Shown here: one piece after another, positions 35,343 through 44,383 of the stretch | Layout of the letters: the number at the start of each line of letters is the position of its first letter | How positions within the stretch are numbered: the stretch's first letter is position 1 | Source of the DNA: Lactiplantibacillus daowaiensis | Lineage (GTDB): Bacteria > Bacillota > Bacilli > Lactobacillales > Lactobacillaceae | Direction: 5' to 3' | Length of the DNA: 64,000 nt | Assembly (NCBI RefSeq): GCF_005405085.1 | Contig: NZ_BJDJ01000003.1 | Location: 1 to 64,000, forward strand | Program-made: the position numbers and the translations under genes | Notes under the pieces: generated by a model | What the model was told of the DNA's origin: nothing | Database searches by the model: none | What the model saw: the letters and a program-made list of their open reading frames with translations, nothing else

Positions 35343-36145
35343 GTCATTATCCAACAGCGGGTCGTTGGACGACCTGCTCAACTTGTGGCCGGCATGTGCA
35401 TGCCAGTCAGTGGGGCCAGTGGCGGCAGTGTCCATACTGTCACACTTGGCAGCGACTAACGGCTGCGCAGCGATTAGCTCAACTTGTTGATGCTGATAGC
35501 TTTAAGCCACTACCGATGCCCGAACGGCCACAAAATCAACTCGACTTTCCCGGTTACTCAGAAAAATTGACCCGTGCGACCCAAAGTTCGGGGCTAACTG
35601 AGGCCGTCGTAATTGGGACGGCAACGCTTGATAGTTGGCCGGCAGTCATGGTCGTGATGGACAGCCATTTTATGATGGGAACGTTGAATACAGCGGTGGC
35701 ACGGCGGATCATACAAGCGTTAAAAGTTGGTGAGCAGCGGCATTTACCGGTGATTATCGTCACATCTTCTGGCGGGGCCCGCATGCAAGAAGGGTTATAC
35801 GCATTAGTTGGCATGAACTTGATTTTAGCCGCAGTGGCGCGCCTGGCCGCGGTGCCAGTCCCATTGATTACGGTGCTGACTGACCCGACAATGGGTGGGG
35901 TTTCAGCCAGTTTTGCGTTTAAAGGGGATGTTGTTTTAGCTGAAACTGGTGCGACAATTGGGTTTGCCGGGCCGCGCGTGATTCAACAGACTCAGCCACA
36001 TCCCTTACCGGCCGACTTTCAATCGGCCGCAAACTTATATGCGGCTGGGGCGGTCGATGCGGTGATTGACCGACCACAGTTACGAGCACGGTTAGTCACG
36101 ATTTTAGCTAGCTATGGCTATCGAGAAGGGGTGCAACATGGATAA
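35339..36145 (+). CDS. accD: Acetyl-CoA carboxylase carboxyltransferase beta subunit
   Basis: A 268-residue subunit that, with AccA, transfers CO2 from carboxybiotin to acetyl-CoA giving malonyl-CoA. The N-terminal four-cysteine zinc motif is present (CSTCG then CPYCH), followed by the crotonase-like carboxyltransferase fold with TSSGGARMQEGLYAL and TDPTMGGVSASFA. GGGGGG seven bases upstream favours ATG 35339, overlapping the accC stop, over the in-frame ATG at 35324. Confidence 0.94.
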   Translation: MSHYPTAGRWTTCSTCGRHVHASQWGQWRQCPYCHTWQRLTAAQRLAQLVDADSFKPLPMPERPQNQLDFPGYSEKLTRATQSSGLTEAVVIGTATLDSWPAVMVVMDSHFMMGTLNTAVARRIIQALKVGEQRHLPVIIVTSSGGARMQEGLYALVGMNLILAAVARLAAVPVPLITVLTDPTMGGVSASFAFKGDVVLAETGATIGFAGPRVIQQTQPHPLPADFQSAANLYAAGAVDAVIDRPQLRARLVTILASYGYREGVQHG

Positions 36146-36911
36146 ACGACTGCAGCAGTTACGGGCCGCTGATCGCTTGAGTGCCCCGCTGGTGATCCAA
36201 GCGTTATTGCCGACTTTTGTCCCGTTACACGGTGATCGGGTTTTAGGTGACGCCCCAGCATTGACGGCCGGTTTTGGTCGGACGAGCACTGACCAAGCCA
36301 TCACGGTTTTAGGTATCGATCGCGGATCAGATACGACGTCACGGCGTCAAAAAAATGGCGGGGCCTTAACGGTGCCCGGTTATCGCACGGCTTTGCGGGT
36401 GGTTGATCATGCCGAAAAGTTTGGGATGCCGGTCGTTAGTTTGCTCAATATGCCTGGCGCCGACGCCAGTCCAGCTTCAGAAGCGCATGGGCAAAGCCAA
36501 GCTATTGCGGATTTGATTGCGGCGATGGGGCAATTAACGGTCCCTAATATCGTCGTTTTCTTAGGCGAAGGCCATAGTGGTGGCGCTTTGGCATTTGCGA
36601 ATGCCAATCGATTGATCATGTTAGATGACGCGTTGTTTAACGTCGCGTCACCAGAAGCAGTGGCGGCTATTTTACATGGCCAACAGACCGTTAGCGATGC
36701 GATTGATTTATTACCAATGACGGCGGCTGAATTACACCAACGAGGGTTGGTTGATCGCGTGTTAGCGCATCAACAGCCTGACTTGATTGCGGCGTTAATA
36801 CAACAGCTACAATTGTTGTTGCAACCTTTACAAACAATGACACCAACTGACTTGATTGCCCAACGGGAAGCCAAGTTTCAACAATTCTTGGCACAGTGGC
36901 CGCTTAACTAA
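36138..36911 (+). CDS. accA: Acetyl-CoA carboxylase carboxyltransferase alpha subunit
   Basis: A 257-residue partner of AccD. It shows GFGRTSTDQAITVLGIDRG, PGADASPASEAHGQSQAIAD and VVFLGEGHSGGALAFANANR, the segments that form the carboxybiotin site. AGAAGGGG upstream fixes ATG 36138, which overlaps accD by 8 bp. It closes the fabH-accBCDA operon. It is shorter than the E. coli protein, which has extra N- and C-terminal helices, as usual in lactobacilli. Confidence 0.94.
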   Translation: MDKRLQQLRAADRLSAPLVIQALLPTFVPLHGDRVLGDAPALTAGFGRTSTDQAITVLGIDRGSDTTSRRQKNGGALTVPGYRTALRVVDHAEKFGMPVVSLLNMPGADASPASEAHGQSQAIADLIAAMGQLTVPNIVVFLGEGHSGGALAFANANRLIMLDDALFNVASPEAVAAILHGQQTVSDAIDLLPMTAAELHQRGLVDRVLAHQQPDLIAALIQQLQLLLQPLQTMTPTDLIAQREAKFQQFLAQWPLN

Positions 36912-36929
36912 ACCACATAACTAAATGAA

Positions 36930-36970
36930 AAAGGCTCGGTTATTCAAATCTGAATAACCGAGCCTTTATG
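36930..36970. terminator. Bidirectional terminator between accA and the LCP gene
   Basis: A perfect 17-bp stem (36930-36946 with 36951-36967), 4-nt loop, flanked by A and T runs. It serves the two converging genes. Confidence 0.9.
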
Positions 36971-36999
36971 AGTTTTTAGTTTGAAAGGGCAGTTAACAA

Positions 37000-38160
37000 T
37001 TATTGTTGCCCATTAGTTGTTTGTGTTTGCGTGGCATCTGAAGTTTGTGTGGTATCAGTCGTCGTTGTTGTCGTGGTACTATCACTAGAAGACGATGAAC
37101 TTGAACTGCTACCAGTTGAAATCGAGGCGGTTTCAGAATAATCACTGACGGTTAGATCACTAGTGGTTAATTGAAGTTGTGCTCGAACTTTCTTCGAAAT
37201 CTTCAAGCGTTCTTTTGCCGAAGCAACTTGGTAAGATAAGCCATCAATCGTGGCATCGTCACCTTGTAACGTGTAGGATTTCGCATGATGGGTCGCATTT
37301 TTGTACTTTGTATCTAACGCCACCATGTCATTCCAAGTTAAATCAGTCCGCATGTTATTGGAAAGTTGCTTGGTGATCTTTTCGATGTTAGCAATTGAAC
37401 CTAACGAATTAGATTGACTAACCATTGCCATAATAATTTGCCGTTGGCGTTTTTGACGCCCGTAATCGCCTAATGGATCATCGTAGCGCATCCGTGAGTA
37501 ATCTAAGGCAGCGGCACCGCTCAACTTGATTTTGACGCCCTTTTTAACATTGGCATGACCATACTTGAACGTCATCTTTGGTGTGACGGTGACCCCGCCC
37601 ATGGCGTTAACGATTTGTTTCAAGCCACCCATGTTAATTAAGACGTAGAAGTCAATTGGCACATTCAACAGCTTTTCAACTGACTTGACCGCGCCACTAG
37701 CGCCACCAATCGTGTATGCCGCGTTAATCTTTTCAGATTGACCATCGATCGTCACTAACGTATCCCGTGGAATACTTGTTAAGGACATGGTTTCTTTCTT
37801 CGGGTTGACCGTGCAGACGATCATCGTATCTGTTCGGGCTGAGAAGTTGGTCTTAGAACTCCGACCTAACGCCCCAGTATCGGTCCCTAACAGTAAGATC
37901 GAAAATGGCTTGTTTTTCTTGATAACCGCATCAACGTTACGTTCCTTAGAGGTCCCCGTTGATTGATAAGTCGTATTCATGGTTGTTTTAGCTGTGTTCC
38001 AGGTCTTATAACCCCAAGCTGCAGCTGCTGCAATCCCAAACGCCAATAAAATCAATAGGGTGATCAACCACGGCCGATGTCGTTTCGGTCGCAAGTGTGG
38101 GTTCTGTTGTCGCCGACGTCGCTCACGTGGGCCCATTGGTTCATTATTATTTTGTGACAT
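37000..38160 (-). CDS. LytR-CpsA-Psr (LCP) family cell-wall glycopolymer ligase
   Basis: A 386-residue membrane-anchored protein. A basic cytoplasmic start (RERRRRQQNPHLRPKRHRP) is followed by one membrane helix (about 30-50) and the LCP domain (about 80-300) with LLLGTDTG, RTDTMIVCTVNPKKETMSLTSIPRDT and LDYSRMRYDDPLGDYGRQKRQRQII. LCP enzymes attach teichoic acid or capsular polymers from undecaprenyl carriers to peptidoglycan. The C-terminal 45 residues are low-complexity Ser and Thr with final Gln. GAGGAACGG upstream supports ATG at 38160. Confidence 0.92.
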   Translation of the reverse strand: MSQNNNEPMGPRERRRRQQNPHLRPKRHRPWLITLLILLAFGIAAAAAWGYKTWNTAKTTMNTTYQSTGTSKERNVDAVIKKNKPFSILLLGTDTGALGRSSKTNFSARTDTMIVCTVNPKKETMSLTSIPRDTLVTIDGQSEKINAAYTIGGASGAVKSVEKLLNVPIDFYVLINMGGLKQIVNAMGGVTVTPKMTFKYGHANVKKGVKIKLSGAAALDYSRMRYDDPLGDYGRQKRQRQIIMAMVSQSNSLGSIANIEKITKQLSNNMRTDLTWNDMVALDTKYKNATHHAKSYTLQGDDATIDGLSYQVASAKERLKISKKVRAQLQLTTSDLTVSDYSETASISTGSSSSSSSSSDSTTTTTTTDTTQTSDATQTQTTNGQQ

Positions 38161-38363
38161 ATCCGTTCCTCGTTATTTCATATTTCCACTAGTCCATTTT
38201 ATGCCGTTTACGAGCATTTCGTTCTAATTTACGGTTGATTTAAGAAGATTTTAAACTCTTGTGGCCGGATTAGTGGTAGCTTATCAACCTAATCTCAACA
38301 TAATCAAAGAACACTATAAGTAAAATTATGGCTGGAGTCAAACGTTTACAAGTATTAACTGGC

Positions 38364-38392
38364 TTCAAGCGCTCGGAAAACAGTGGTATACT
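38364..38392 (+). promoter_or_regulatory. Promoter of the AEC transporter gene
   Basis: TTCAAG (38364-38369), 17 bp, extended -10 TGG-TATACT (38384-38392). The 283 bp between the divergent LCP and AEC genes hold no other feature I can name. Confidence 0.6.
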
Positions 38393-38443
38393 TAAACAAT
38401 TCTCATTAAATTTTTATTAATTTGGAAAGGGGCGTCACAGCCA

Positions 38444-39397
38444 TTGGGAATCTTTGTACATAGTATTCAAGGGGTCGTCATCATCATTGTGATGATTGCG
38501 CTGGGTTATTTATTAGCCGAATGGGGTTGGTTTAGTGAAGACTCAACCAAATTAATTGCCCGTTTGGTGACGCAAATTGCGTTACCAGCTTATATGATCG
38601 TAACGATCACCGAGCATTTTACCGCCCAAAAATTATTAGCGACGTTACCAGGACTACGCTTTCCGGTCCTGAATATGGCCATTTTATTTGGCCTCTCGTT
38701 TGGGGTCATGCGCGCGCTAAATATTCGCAAGGATCATCGCGGGTTATTTTCATCGATGTTCTTAAATTCCAATACGGTTTTTATCGGGTTGCCGGTTAAC
38801 GAGGCATTATTTGGCGTGAGTGCCTTACCGTACGTCTTAGTGTATTACATGGCGAACACGACGATTTTTTGGACGCTGGGGGTTTATTTGATTCAGCGCG
38901 ATGGCGTTGGGGCCGCGACTTTTAATTGGAAAAAGACCCTTGGTAAGATTTTTTCGCCACCATTACTTGGTTTTATGATTGGGGTCGTGTTGGTTTTGTT
39001 GAAGATTCAACTCCCCACATTTTTAATGAAAGACTTTTCGTACATCGGTGGCTTAACGGTGCCACTGTCGATGATTTTTATCGGGATTTCAATGTCGAAT
39101 GCTGGACTTAAAAGCATGCGCTTTGACCGAGATAGCATTGGGATCTTGCTCGGTCGGTTTGTTTTTGCGCCAGTCTTGATGACGTTGATGTTGATGCCAA
39201 TGTCGATGCCGATTGAAATGAAACAAGTTTTCATTTTACAATCAGCGATGCCCGTCATGACCAATGCGCCAGTGGTTTCGAAATTATACGGCGCCGATGC
39301 GGACTACGCCGCGGTGATGGTGACGGAAACCACCTTACTCAGTCTGATCGTGATTCCGATTTTAATGATGATCGTGCAGACCAATCTTATTCATTAA
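38444..39397 (+). CDS. AEC-family (auxin efflux carrier type) transporter
   Basis: A 317-residue membrane protein with about ten hydrophobic segments. It resembles the AEC family, whose bacterial members include malate and other organic acid permeases (MleP type). The start HSIQGVVIIIVMIALGYLLAEWGWF and FLNSNTVFIGLPVNEALFG are typical. The start is TTG 38444 with AAAGGGG upstream; no ATG would preserve the first helix. The substrate cannot be told. It is followed by an unrelated exporter with its own promoter. Confidence 0.88.
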   Translation: MGIFVHSIQGVVIIIVMIALGYLLAEWGWFSEDSTKLIARLVTQIALPAYMIVTITEHFTAQKLLATLPGLRFPVLNMAILFGLSFGVMRALNIRKDHRGLFSSMFLNSNTVFIGLPVNEALFGVSALPYVLVYYMANTTIFWTLGVYLIQRDGVGAATFNWKKTLGKIFSPPLLGFMIGVVLVLLKIQLPTFLMKDFSYIGGLTVPLSMIFIGISMSNAGLKSMRFDRDSIGILLGRFVFAPVLMTLMLMPMSMPIEMKQVFILQSAMPVMTNAPVVSKLYGADADYAAVMVTETTLLSLIVIPILMMIVQTNLIH

Positions 39398-39398
39398 T

Positions 39399-39428
39399 TT
39401 GAAAAGCACTTGAAAATGGTGCTATACT
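39399..39428 (+). promoter_or_regulatory. Promoter of the EamA transporter gene
   Basis: TTGAAA (39399-39404), 18 bp, TATACT (39423-39428), 48 bp before the GTG start. Confidence 0.65.
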
Positions 39429-39476
39429 AAAAAGCGTTGACTGTTTAAATTTTTCTTAAAAGGAAGCGAACGTTTC

Positions 39477-40502
39477 GTGAAGAAAGCATATCTTTACATT
39501 GCAATTTCCACCTTGATGTTTAGCTCAATGGAAATTGCGCTAAAGATGGCCGGTAGTGCCTTTAATCCGATTCAATTAAATTTGATTCGGTTCATGATTG
39601 GGGCGGTGGTATTATTGCCATTTGCCTTGCGGGCTTTGAAACAAACTGGTCGGAAGTTAGTCGCGGCTGATTGGCGACTATTTGCCATTACTGGTTTGGC
39701 TTGTGTGATCGTCAGTATGTCATTATACCAATTGGCCATTACCGTCGATCAGGCTTCAACAGTGGCGGTGTTATTCAGTAGTAACCCGGTCTTTGCCTTA
39801 ATCTTTTCCTATTTGATTCTTCACGAACGGCTGGGTCGTTCTAACTTGATTTCGGTCATTATTTCAGTGATTGGGTTATTGATCATTGTAAATCCAACGC
39901 ATCTGACGAACGGATTAGGATTAATCTTAGCTATTGGTTCAGCAATTACGTTTGGGTTATACAGCATTATTTCGCGGTATGGGTCGGTCAAGCGCGGGCT
40001 CAACGGCTTAACGATGACGTGTTTCACGTTTTTTGCTGGGGCCTTTGAATTATTGATCCTCGCATGGATCAGTAAGATTCCAGCCGTGGCGAACGGTTTG
40101 ACGTCCATTGGCATGCGCCAATTTGCAGCGATCCCAATTTTAGTCAACGTTAACATGAATTATTTCTGGCTCTTATTCTTCATCGGGGTTTGTGTGACTG
40201 GTGGGGGCTTTGGCTTTTACTTTTTGGCGATGGAGAAAACAGACGTTTCAACGGCATCATTGGTCTTCTTCATCAAACCAGGGTTAGCGCCAATTTTAGC
40301 CGCTTTGATTTTACATGAAAAGATCGTCCCAGCAACAATTGTCGGGATTGTCGTCATTTTGATTGGATCAGTGGTAACCTTTGTGGGGAACCGATTCAAG
40401 GAACGCGACAGTACGATGGGCAAGATGGCCCAAGCCAACAATACCGCTGGGGTGCATGCGAAGATGGCGAGTCATTCCAATGCAATTGAGCAAGAAGATT
40501 AG
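39477..40502 (+). CDS. EamA/DMT-family transporter
   Basis: A 341-residue drug/metabolite superfamily protein with ten predicted membrane helices in two homologous halves (YLYIAISTLMFSSMEIALK at the start of the first, GLILAIGSAITFGLYSIISRYG at the start of the second) and a polar C-terminal tail. Relatives export amino acids or other metabolites. The start is GTG 39477 with AAAAGGAAG upstream. A strong terminator follows. Confidence 0.88.
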   Translation: MKKAYLYIAISTLMFSSMEIALKMAGSAFNPIQLNLIRFMIGAVVLLPFALRALKQTGRKLVAADWRLFAITGLACVIVSMSLYQLAITVDQASTVAVLFSSNPVFALIFSYLILHERLGRSNLISVIISVIGLLIIVNPTHLTNGLGLILAIGSAITFGLYSIISRYGSVKRGLNGLTMTCFTFFAGAFELLILAWISKIPAVANGLTSIGMRQFAAIPILVNVNMNYFWLLFFIGVCVTGGGFGFYFLAMEKTDVSTASLVFFIKPGLAPILAALILHEKIVPATIVGIVVILIGSVVTFVGNRFKERDSTMGKMAQANNTAGVHAKMASHSNAIEQED

Positions 40503-40560
40503 CGTAGCAAGCGGAGTTGGCAGTTCGAGCGAACACGTTTCAAAAAAACAAAAACCAACC

Positions 40561-40593
40561 AGGATTGCGCCACAGTGGCCGCAATCCTTTTTT
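40561..40593 (+). terminator. Terminator after the EamA gene
   Basis: AGGATTGCG (40561-40569) pairs with CGCAATCCT (40580-40588), with GCCAC/GTGGC pairing inside, then six T. Confidence 0.9.
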
Positions 40594-40669
40594 CATCGCG
40601 TGGGTTGCGTCACGAACCCCTAATCGATTATGATAGAGCTATTGAAGGTAACAGGTGGAGAGAGAAATT

Positions 40670-41347
40670 ATGACAGAATTGGTAATTGTCCGACATGGTG
40701 AAAGTACCGCTAATCGTGATAATACGTACACGGGATGGAGCGATGTGCCGTTAACAACGGTCGGTGTTGACCAAGCCCGTCACGCGGGCAAACGGCTTAA
40801 TGAAGCTGGCATTCAATTTGATGCCGTGCATACTTCGGTGCTGAAACGGGCCATTGTGACTGCAAATATCATTTTAGATGAGATTGACCAATTATGGTTG
40901 CCGGAGTACAAGACGTGGCGGCTCAATGAGCGGCATTATGGCGCCTTACGCGGGCAGAATAAAGATGAAACGCGCCGGATTTACGGGAAAGCGCAAGTAC
41001 AGCAATGGCGCCGGAGTTTTTATACCGTGCCACCATTATTGACGCCAACTGAATTGAGTAACGATCGGCGCTACACGAAGTATGGTCCCGCGGTCGAACC
41101 GCGCGGTGAAAGCTTAAAAATGGCGTATGACCGCATCATGCCGTATTGGATCGATGTGATCGCACCACAATTGTTACAAGGAAAAAATCAACTGGTCGTC
41201 GCCCATGGCAGTACGTTACGAGCACTGATCAAGTATTTGGAACATATTAGTGATACCGGCATCGATGGTGTCGAAGTGGCTAATGGGGTGCCGATTCGAT
41301 ACGAGTTTGATAATCAGTTAAATATTATTAGTAAAGCTGAACTTTAG
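40670..41347 (+). CDS. gpmA: 2,3-bisphosphoglycerate-dependent phosphoglycerate mutase (GpmA type)
   Basis: A 225-residue histidine-phosphatase superfamily protein. The phosphohistidine motif VRHGES (H9), [25 protein letters not shown] and the C-terminal [14 protein letters not shown] (second His) match GpmA-type mutases, which interconvert 3- and 2-phosphoglycerate in glycolysis. AHGNS is usual where AHGST stands here. AGGTGGAGAG upstream supports ATG 40670. Because lactobacilli often carry several copies, this may be a secondary paralogue rather than the main glycolytic enzyme. Confidence 0.88.
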   Translation: MTELVIVRHGESTANRDNTYTGWSDVPLTTVGVDQARHAGKRLNEAGIQFDAVHTSVLKRAIVTANIILDEIDQLWLPEYKTWRLNERHYGALRGQNKDETRRIYGKAQVQQWRRSFYTVPPLLTPTELSNDRRYTKYGPAVEPRGESLKMAYDRIMPYWIDVIAPQLLQGKNQLVVAHGSTLRALIKYLEHISDTGIDGVEVANGVPIRYEFDNQLNIISKAEL

Positions 41348-41349
41348 AG

Positions 41350-41377
41350 AGGTATCCGGTAAGGGTATCTTTTTTTA
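41350..41377 (+). terminator. Terminator after gpmA
   Basis: AGGTATCC (41350-41357) pairs with GGGTATCT (41363-41370) with two G-T pairs, followed by seven T. Confidence 0.85.
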
Positions 41378-41388
41378 TTTGCCAATTG

Positions 41389-41430
41389 TTTACAGTTGTA
41401 AATAAAGGCTGAATCATTTACAATTGTAAA
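41389..41430 (+). promoter_or_regulatory. Two CopY boxes over the multicopper oxidase promoter
   Basis: TACAGTTGTA (41391-41400) and TACAATTGTA (41419-41428) both fit the copper-repressor box TACANNTGTA, each inside a TTTACA..TGTAAA palindrome. The promoter TTGTAA (41396-41401), 17 bp, TACAAT (41419-41424) overlaps both boxes, so a CopY-type repressor released by copper would control it. No copY gene is in the window. Confidence 0.85.
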
Positions 41431-41461
41431 CAAAATAATTGACGCGCGGGGGGCAACGAAG

Positions 41462-42928
41462 ATGCAATTAAAAAATTGGGGTTTATGGGGATTAGTGGCG
41501 GTGGGCTTGATTGGCATGGGGACGACTTATTATGTTCACCAACGGCCAACCACGATGATGGGGACTAATGGGGCACATGGCATGATGATGGGACGGACAA
41601 CTAGCACTAAGTCGACTGCGACATCGACGACAGCGCATCAGATGGCATTGCCACCGTTGTTAAAGCCGACCCGGCAAACCACGCAACAGGTCGCTTACAC
41701 GGTCACTGCGCAACGGGGCAAGATGGCTTTTTATCAAGGACAAAAAACCAACACGTTAGGTTATAACGGCAATTATTTAGGGCCGGTGCTCCAGGTTAAC
41801 CGGGGCCAAACGTTAAAAATCAAAACGCAAAATCATTTAACGACGACGACTAGCTTTCATTGGCATGGCTTGGTCTTGCCAGGCGTTGACGATGGTGGCC
41901 CCAATCAAACGGTCGCTGCTGGGCAAACGAAGACCGTCCAGTTTAAAATCAAGCAACCAGCCGCCACACTGTGGTTTCATCCGCATGCCATGGGTAGCAC
42001 GGCCAAACAAGTCTATCAAGGGTTGGCTGGTCTGATTTATGTGCGGGATGCGGCGAGTCAAAAGCGACATTTACCGCAAACTTACGGCGTTAATGATTTT
42101 CCAGTTATTATTCAAGACCGTCAATTTACCGCTGACCATCAATTAGACTATGAACAGGCGTATCAAGCTGATGGCACGACGGGATCAACGTTGTTAGTCA
42201 ACGGCACTGTGAATCCCTATCTCAATGTGACGACTAAATTAGTGCGCCTGCGGCTAGTCAATGGGTCGAATGCCCGAAATTACCGATTAACACTAAGCAA
42301 TGGTCAAGCGATGCAGCAAATCGCTACGGATGGTGGGTTATTACCGCACCCGGTGGCAGTGAAAACAGTGCGCTTATCGCCGGGAGAACGCGCGGAAGTC
42401 GTGATCGATACTGCTCGATTTAAAACAGGCCAGTCAGTGACCTTACAAAATGGCCACCAGCAAGTCTTGGCATTGCGTACGGCCAAGCATCTAAAAACTG
42501 ATGGGCGTTTGCCTGCCACGTTGACCACATTACCGAAAGTCTCAACGGCCAATGCACAACACCAAAGTTTAACGTTTAGTGGTATGGGGCACATGGTTGC
42601 CATTAATCACCAGACGTACCAACGTAACCGGATCAACTTAACGGCCCAAGTTAAGCGGCCTCAAGTTTGGACGATCCGCAATACGAGTGGCATGATGGGC
42701 GGCATGATTCATCCGTTTCATTTGCATGGGGTTCAGTTCCGGATTTTGAGTATCAACGGCGCCACACCACCCGCCAATCAACGTGGGTGGAAAGATACCG
42801 TTGCGTTGCCGCCAGATGGTGAGGTCAAAATTGCGTTTACGTTTAAAGATAAAGGTATTTATATGTATCATTGCCATAATCTCGAACATGAGGAAAATGG
42901 GATGATGGGACAAATTAAAGTCAGCTAG
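41462..42928 (+). CDS. Multicopper oxidase
   Basis: A 488-residue secreted or membrane-anchored oxidase of the CueO/laccase type, with an N-terminal hydrophobic segment (about 5-20) and a Met-rich stretch (32-43). All copper motifs are present: HWHG (133-136), HPH (173-175), HPFHLHG (417-423) and HCHNLEH (470-476), giving the type 1 and the trinuclear type 2/3 sites. Such enzymes oxidise Cu(I), phenols or other electron donors with O2. The CopY boxes over its promoter suggest a role in copper tolerance. The binding site is weak (GGGG, 41450 region). Confidence 0.93.
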   Translation: MQLKNWGLWGLVAVGLIGMGTTYYVHQRPTTMMGTNGAHGMMMGRTTSTKSTATSTTAHQMALPPLLKPTRQTTQQVAYTVTAQRGKMAFYQGQKTNTLGYNGNYLGPVLQVNRGQTLKIKTQNHLTTTTSFHWHGLVLPGVDDGGPNQTVAAGQTKTVQFKIKQPAATLWFHPHAMGSTAKQVYQGLAGLIYVRDAASQKRHLPQTYGVNDFPVIIQDRQFTADHQLDYEQAYQADGTTGSTLLVNGTVNPYLNVTTKLVRLRLVNGSNARNYRLTLSNGQAMQQIATDGGLLPHPVAVKTVRLSPGERAEVVIDTARFKTGQSVTLQNGHQQVLALRTAKHLKTDGRLPATLTTLPKVSTANAQHQSLTFSGMGHMVAINHQTYQRNRINLTAQVKRPQVWTIRNTSGMMGGMIHPFHLHGVQFRILSINGATPPANQRGWKDTVALPPDGEVKIAFTFKDKGIYMYHCHNLEHEENGMMGQIKVS

Positions 42929-42935
42929 CAAAAAA

Positions 42936-42973
42936 ACGGTCGATCATCGGGTAAAGATGATCGATCGTTTTTT
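42936..42973. terminator. Terminator between the oxidase and pepC
   Basis: A 13-bp stem with one G-T pair (42936-42948 with 42956-42968) with A run before and T run after; it can serve both converging genes. Confidence 0.9.
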
Positions 42974-42985
42974 AAGTGTGAGTAA

Positions 42986-44317
42986 TTAAGCCAAGGCACC
43001 CATTGGATCCCAAGGCGCTAAAACAGTTGGTGTTTCAGCTTGCGCTTGTTTGAGTTCATCGGGGAGGAATTCTTTGTTCACAACAACTTGGTAGCAGTAT
43101 TCATCCATCCAAGCGTCGCTCATGACGAAGAAGCCTTTCGTCCCGACTTTGTCGCCCCAGCTGTTTTCAACCTTCCATTTGGTTGGTTGACCATCAACTA
43201 AGTCGACCCCGGTGATGACCATCGCATGGGTCATCAAGCTTTGACCGTAGTCTAGGCGTTCAGCTTTTGACATTGCTAAATCAACGTCAAATAATTCGTC
43301 AGTGCCATAGACATCCGTTGCCATGACCCCTTTTTGACGATCAGAAGACTTGCCAACATCACAACCGAACCAAACACTTTGGCCGGCTTGAAGTTGCTTG
43401 ATGGCTAATTGTTTGAAGTCTGCCATTGAGACATTCAAGTGCTTCACTTCACGGCCGCCTAACACGTTACCTAACATTTCGATCGTGTAGGTATGGTTAT
43501 AAGGCTTGTCATCAGTTGGGGCATTGATGATTGAGACATAATCGTCTAAGTTCCAGCCGATATATTTGTCGAAGAAGCTTTGGGGCGTCAGGCCTTGATC
43601 GATATGATAATTCTTATCATCATCGCGGTATTCCCAATCAAATTGCGTAACTGGTTCGCCAAAGGCAAAGGCAAGCATCCGATAAACTTCGTTCAACATT
43701 TTTTCTTTACGGGCTTGGATGTCGTCAGCACTCGTCTTAGCGGCAACTAATTCCCGTAATTCAACAGCGTCTTTACGTAACTTTAAGTTTAAAGTGCTGT
43801 TGATTTCAGCAGACTTTGAACTGTTATAAGTTTCAGGCATAACGCTCTTAGGCACGATCCCATATTTTTGAATGATCGCAACTAACATATCCCATTGACC
43901 ACCATCTTGTTGTGGTGTGGCCATTAACCAGGCAACTTTACGACTGCTGGTTGGTTGGTCCGCCGTTGCCAAGACGTTTTCGTAGAAGTAGTTCGCCTTT
44001 TCGAATTTATCCCAGAAGAACGTATAGTTTTGTGATAATTCAAAATGTTTCAAGTTAAACCGGTCGGCTAGTGAATGACGCATCGTGTTCAATGCGGCAA
44101 ACATCCAGCAACGCCCACTTTGTTTTTGGTTGGCAACTTCACCAGTGTCCAAATCAATGGAGAATACTGGGGTGGTTTGGCTCATGGCTTGGGTATCTTG
44201 GCTACTAGCTAAAATACCGTTCTTGGTTACTGCTCGTTCGATCACTTTGGCAGCTGGTCGTGAATCTAAATCAGCTTGGAAATTAGCGATTTGATCCATA
44301 CTAATTGCTTTACTCAA
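42986..44317 (-). CDS. pepC: Aminopeptidase C (bleomycin hydrolase family)
   Basis: A 443-residue cytoplasmic C1B cysteine peptidase that removes N-terminal residues from peptides delivered by peptide transporters. The catalytic Cys is at C70 (QSGRCWMF), the His in THAMVITGVD and the Asn in VENSWGD. Length equals that of lactic acid bacterial PepC. The start is TTG at 44317: AAAGGAG lies 9-10 bp upstream on the minus strand, and a frame open to 44374 has no site. It follows rpiA in the same orientation with a 66-bp gap. Confidence 0.94.
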   Translation of the reverse strand: MSKAISMDQIANFQADLDSRPAAKVIERAVTKNGILASSQDTQAMSQTTPVFSIDLDTGEVANQKQSGRCWMFAALNTMRHSLADRFNLKHFELSQNYTFFWDKFEKANYFYENVLATADQPTSSRKVAWLMATPQQDGGQWDMLVAIIQKYGIVPKSVMPETYNSSKSAEINSTLNLKLRKDAVELRELVAAKTSADDIQARKEKMLNEVYRMLAFAFGEPVTQFDWEYRDDDKNYHIDQGLTPQSFFDKYIGWNLDDYVSIINAPTDDKPYNHTYTIEMLGNVLGGREVKHLNVSMADFKQLAIKQLQAGQSVWFGCDVGKSSDRQKGVMATDVYGTDELFDVDLAMSKAERLDYGQSLMTHAMVITGVDLVDGQPTKWKVENSWGDKVGTKGFFVMSDAWMDEYCYQVVVNKEFLPDELKQAQAETPTVLAPWDPMGALA

Positions 44318-44383
44318 AAAATCACGCTCCTTTAATCTAATTTTAATTGTATCGGTTTCAAAGCAAGACGGCAAGTGCTTTGA

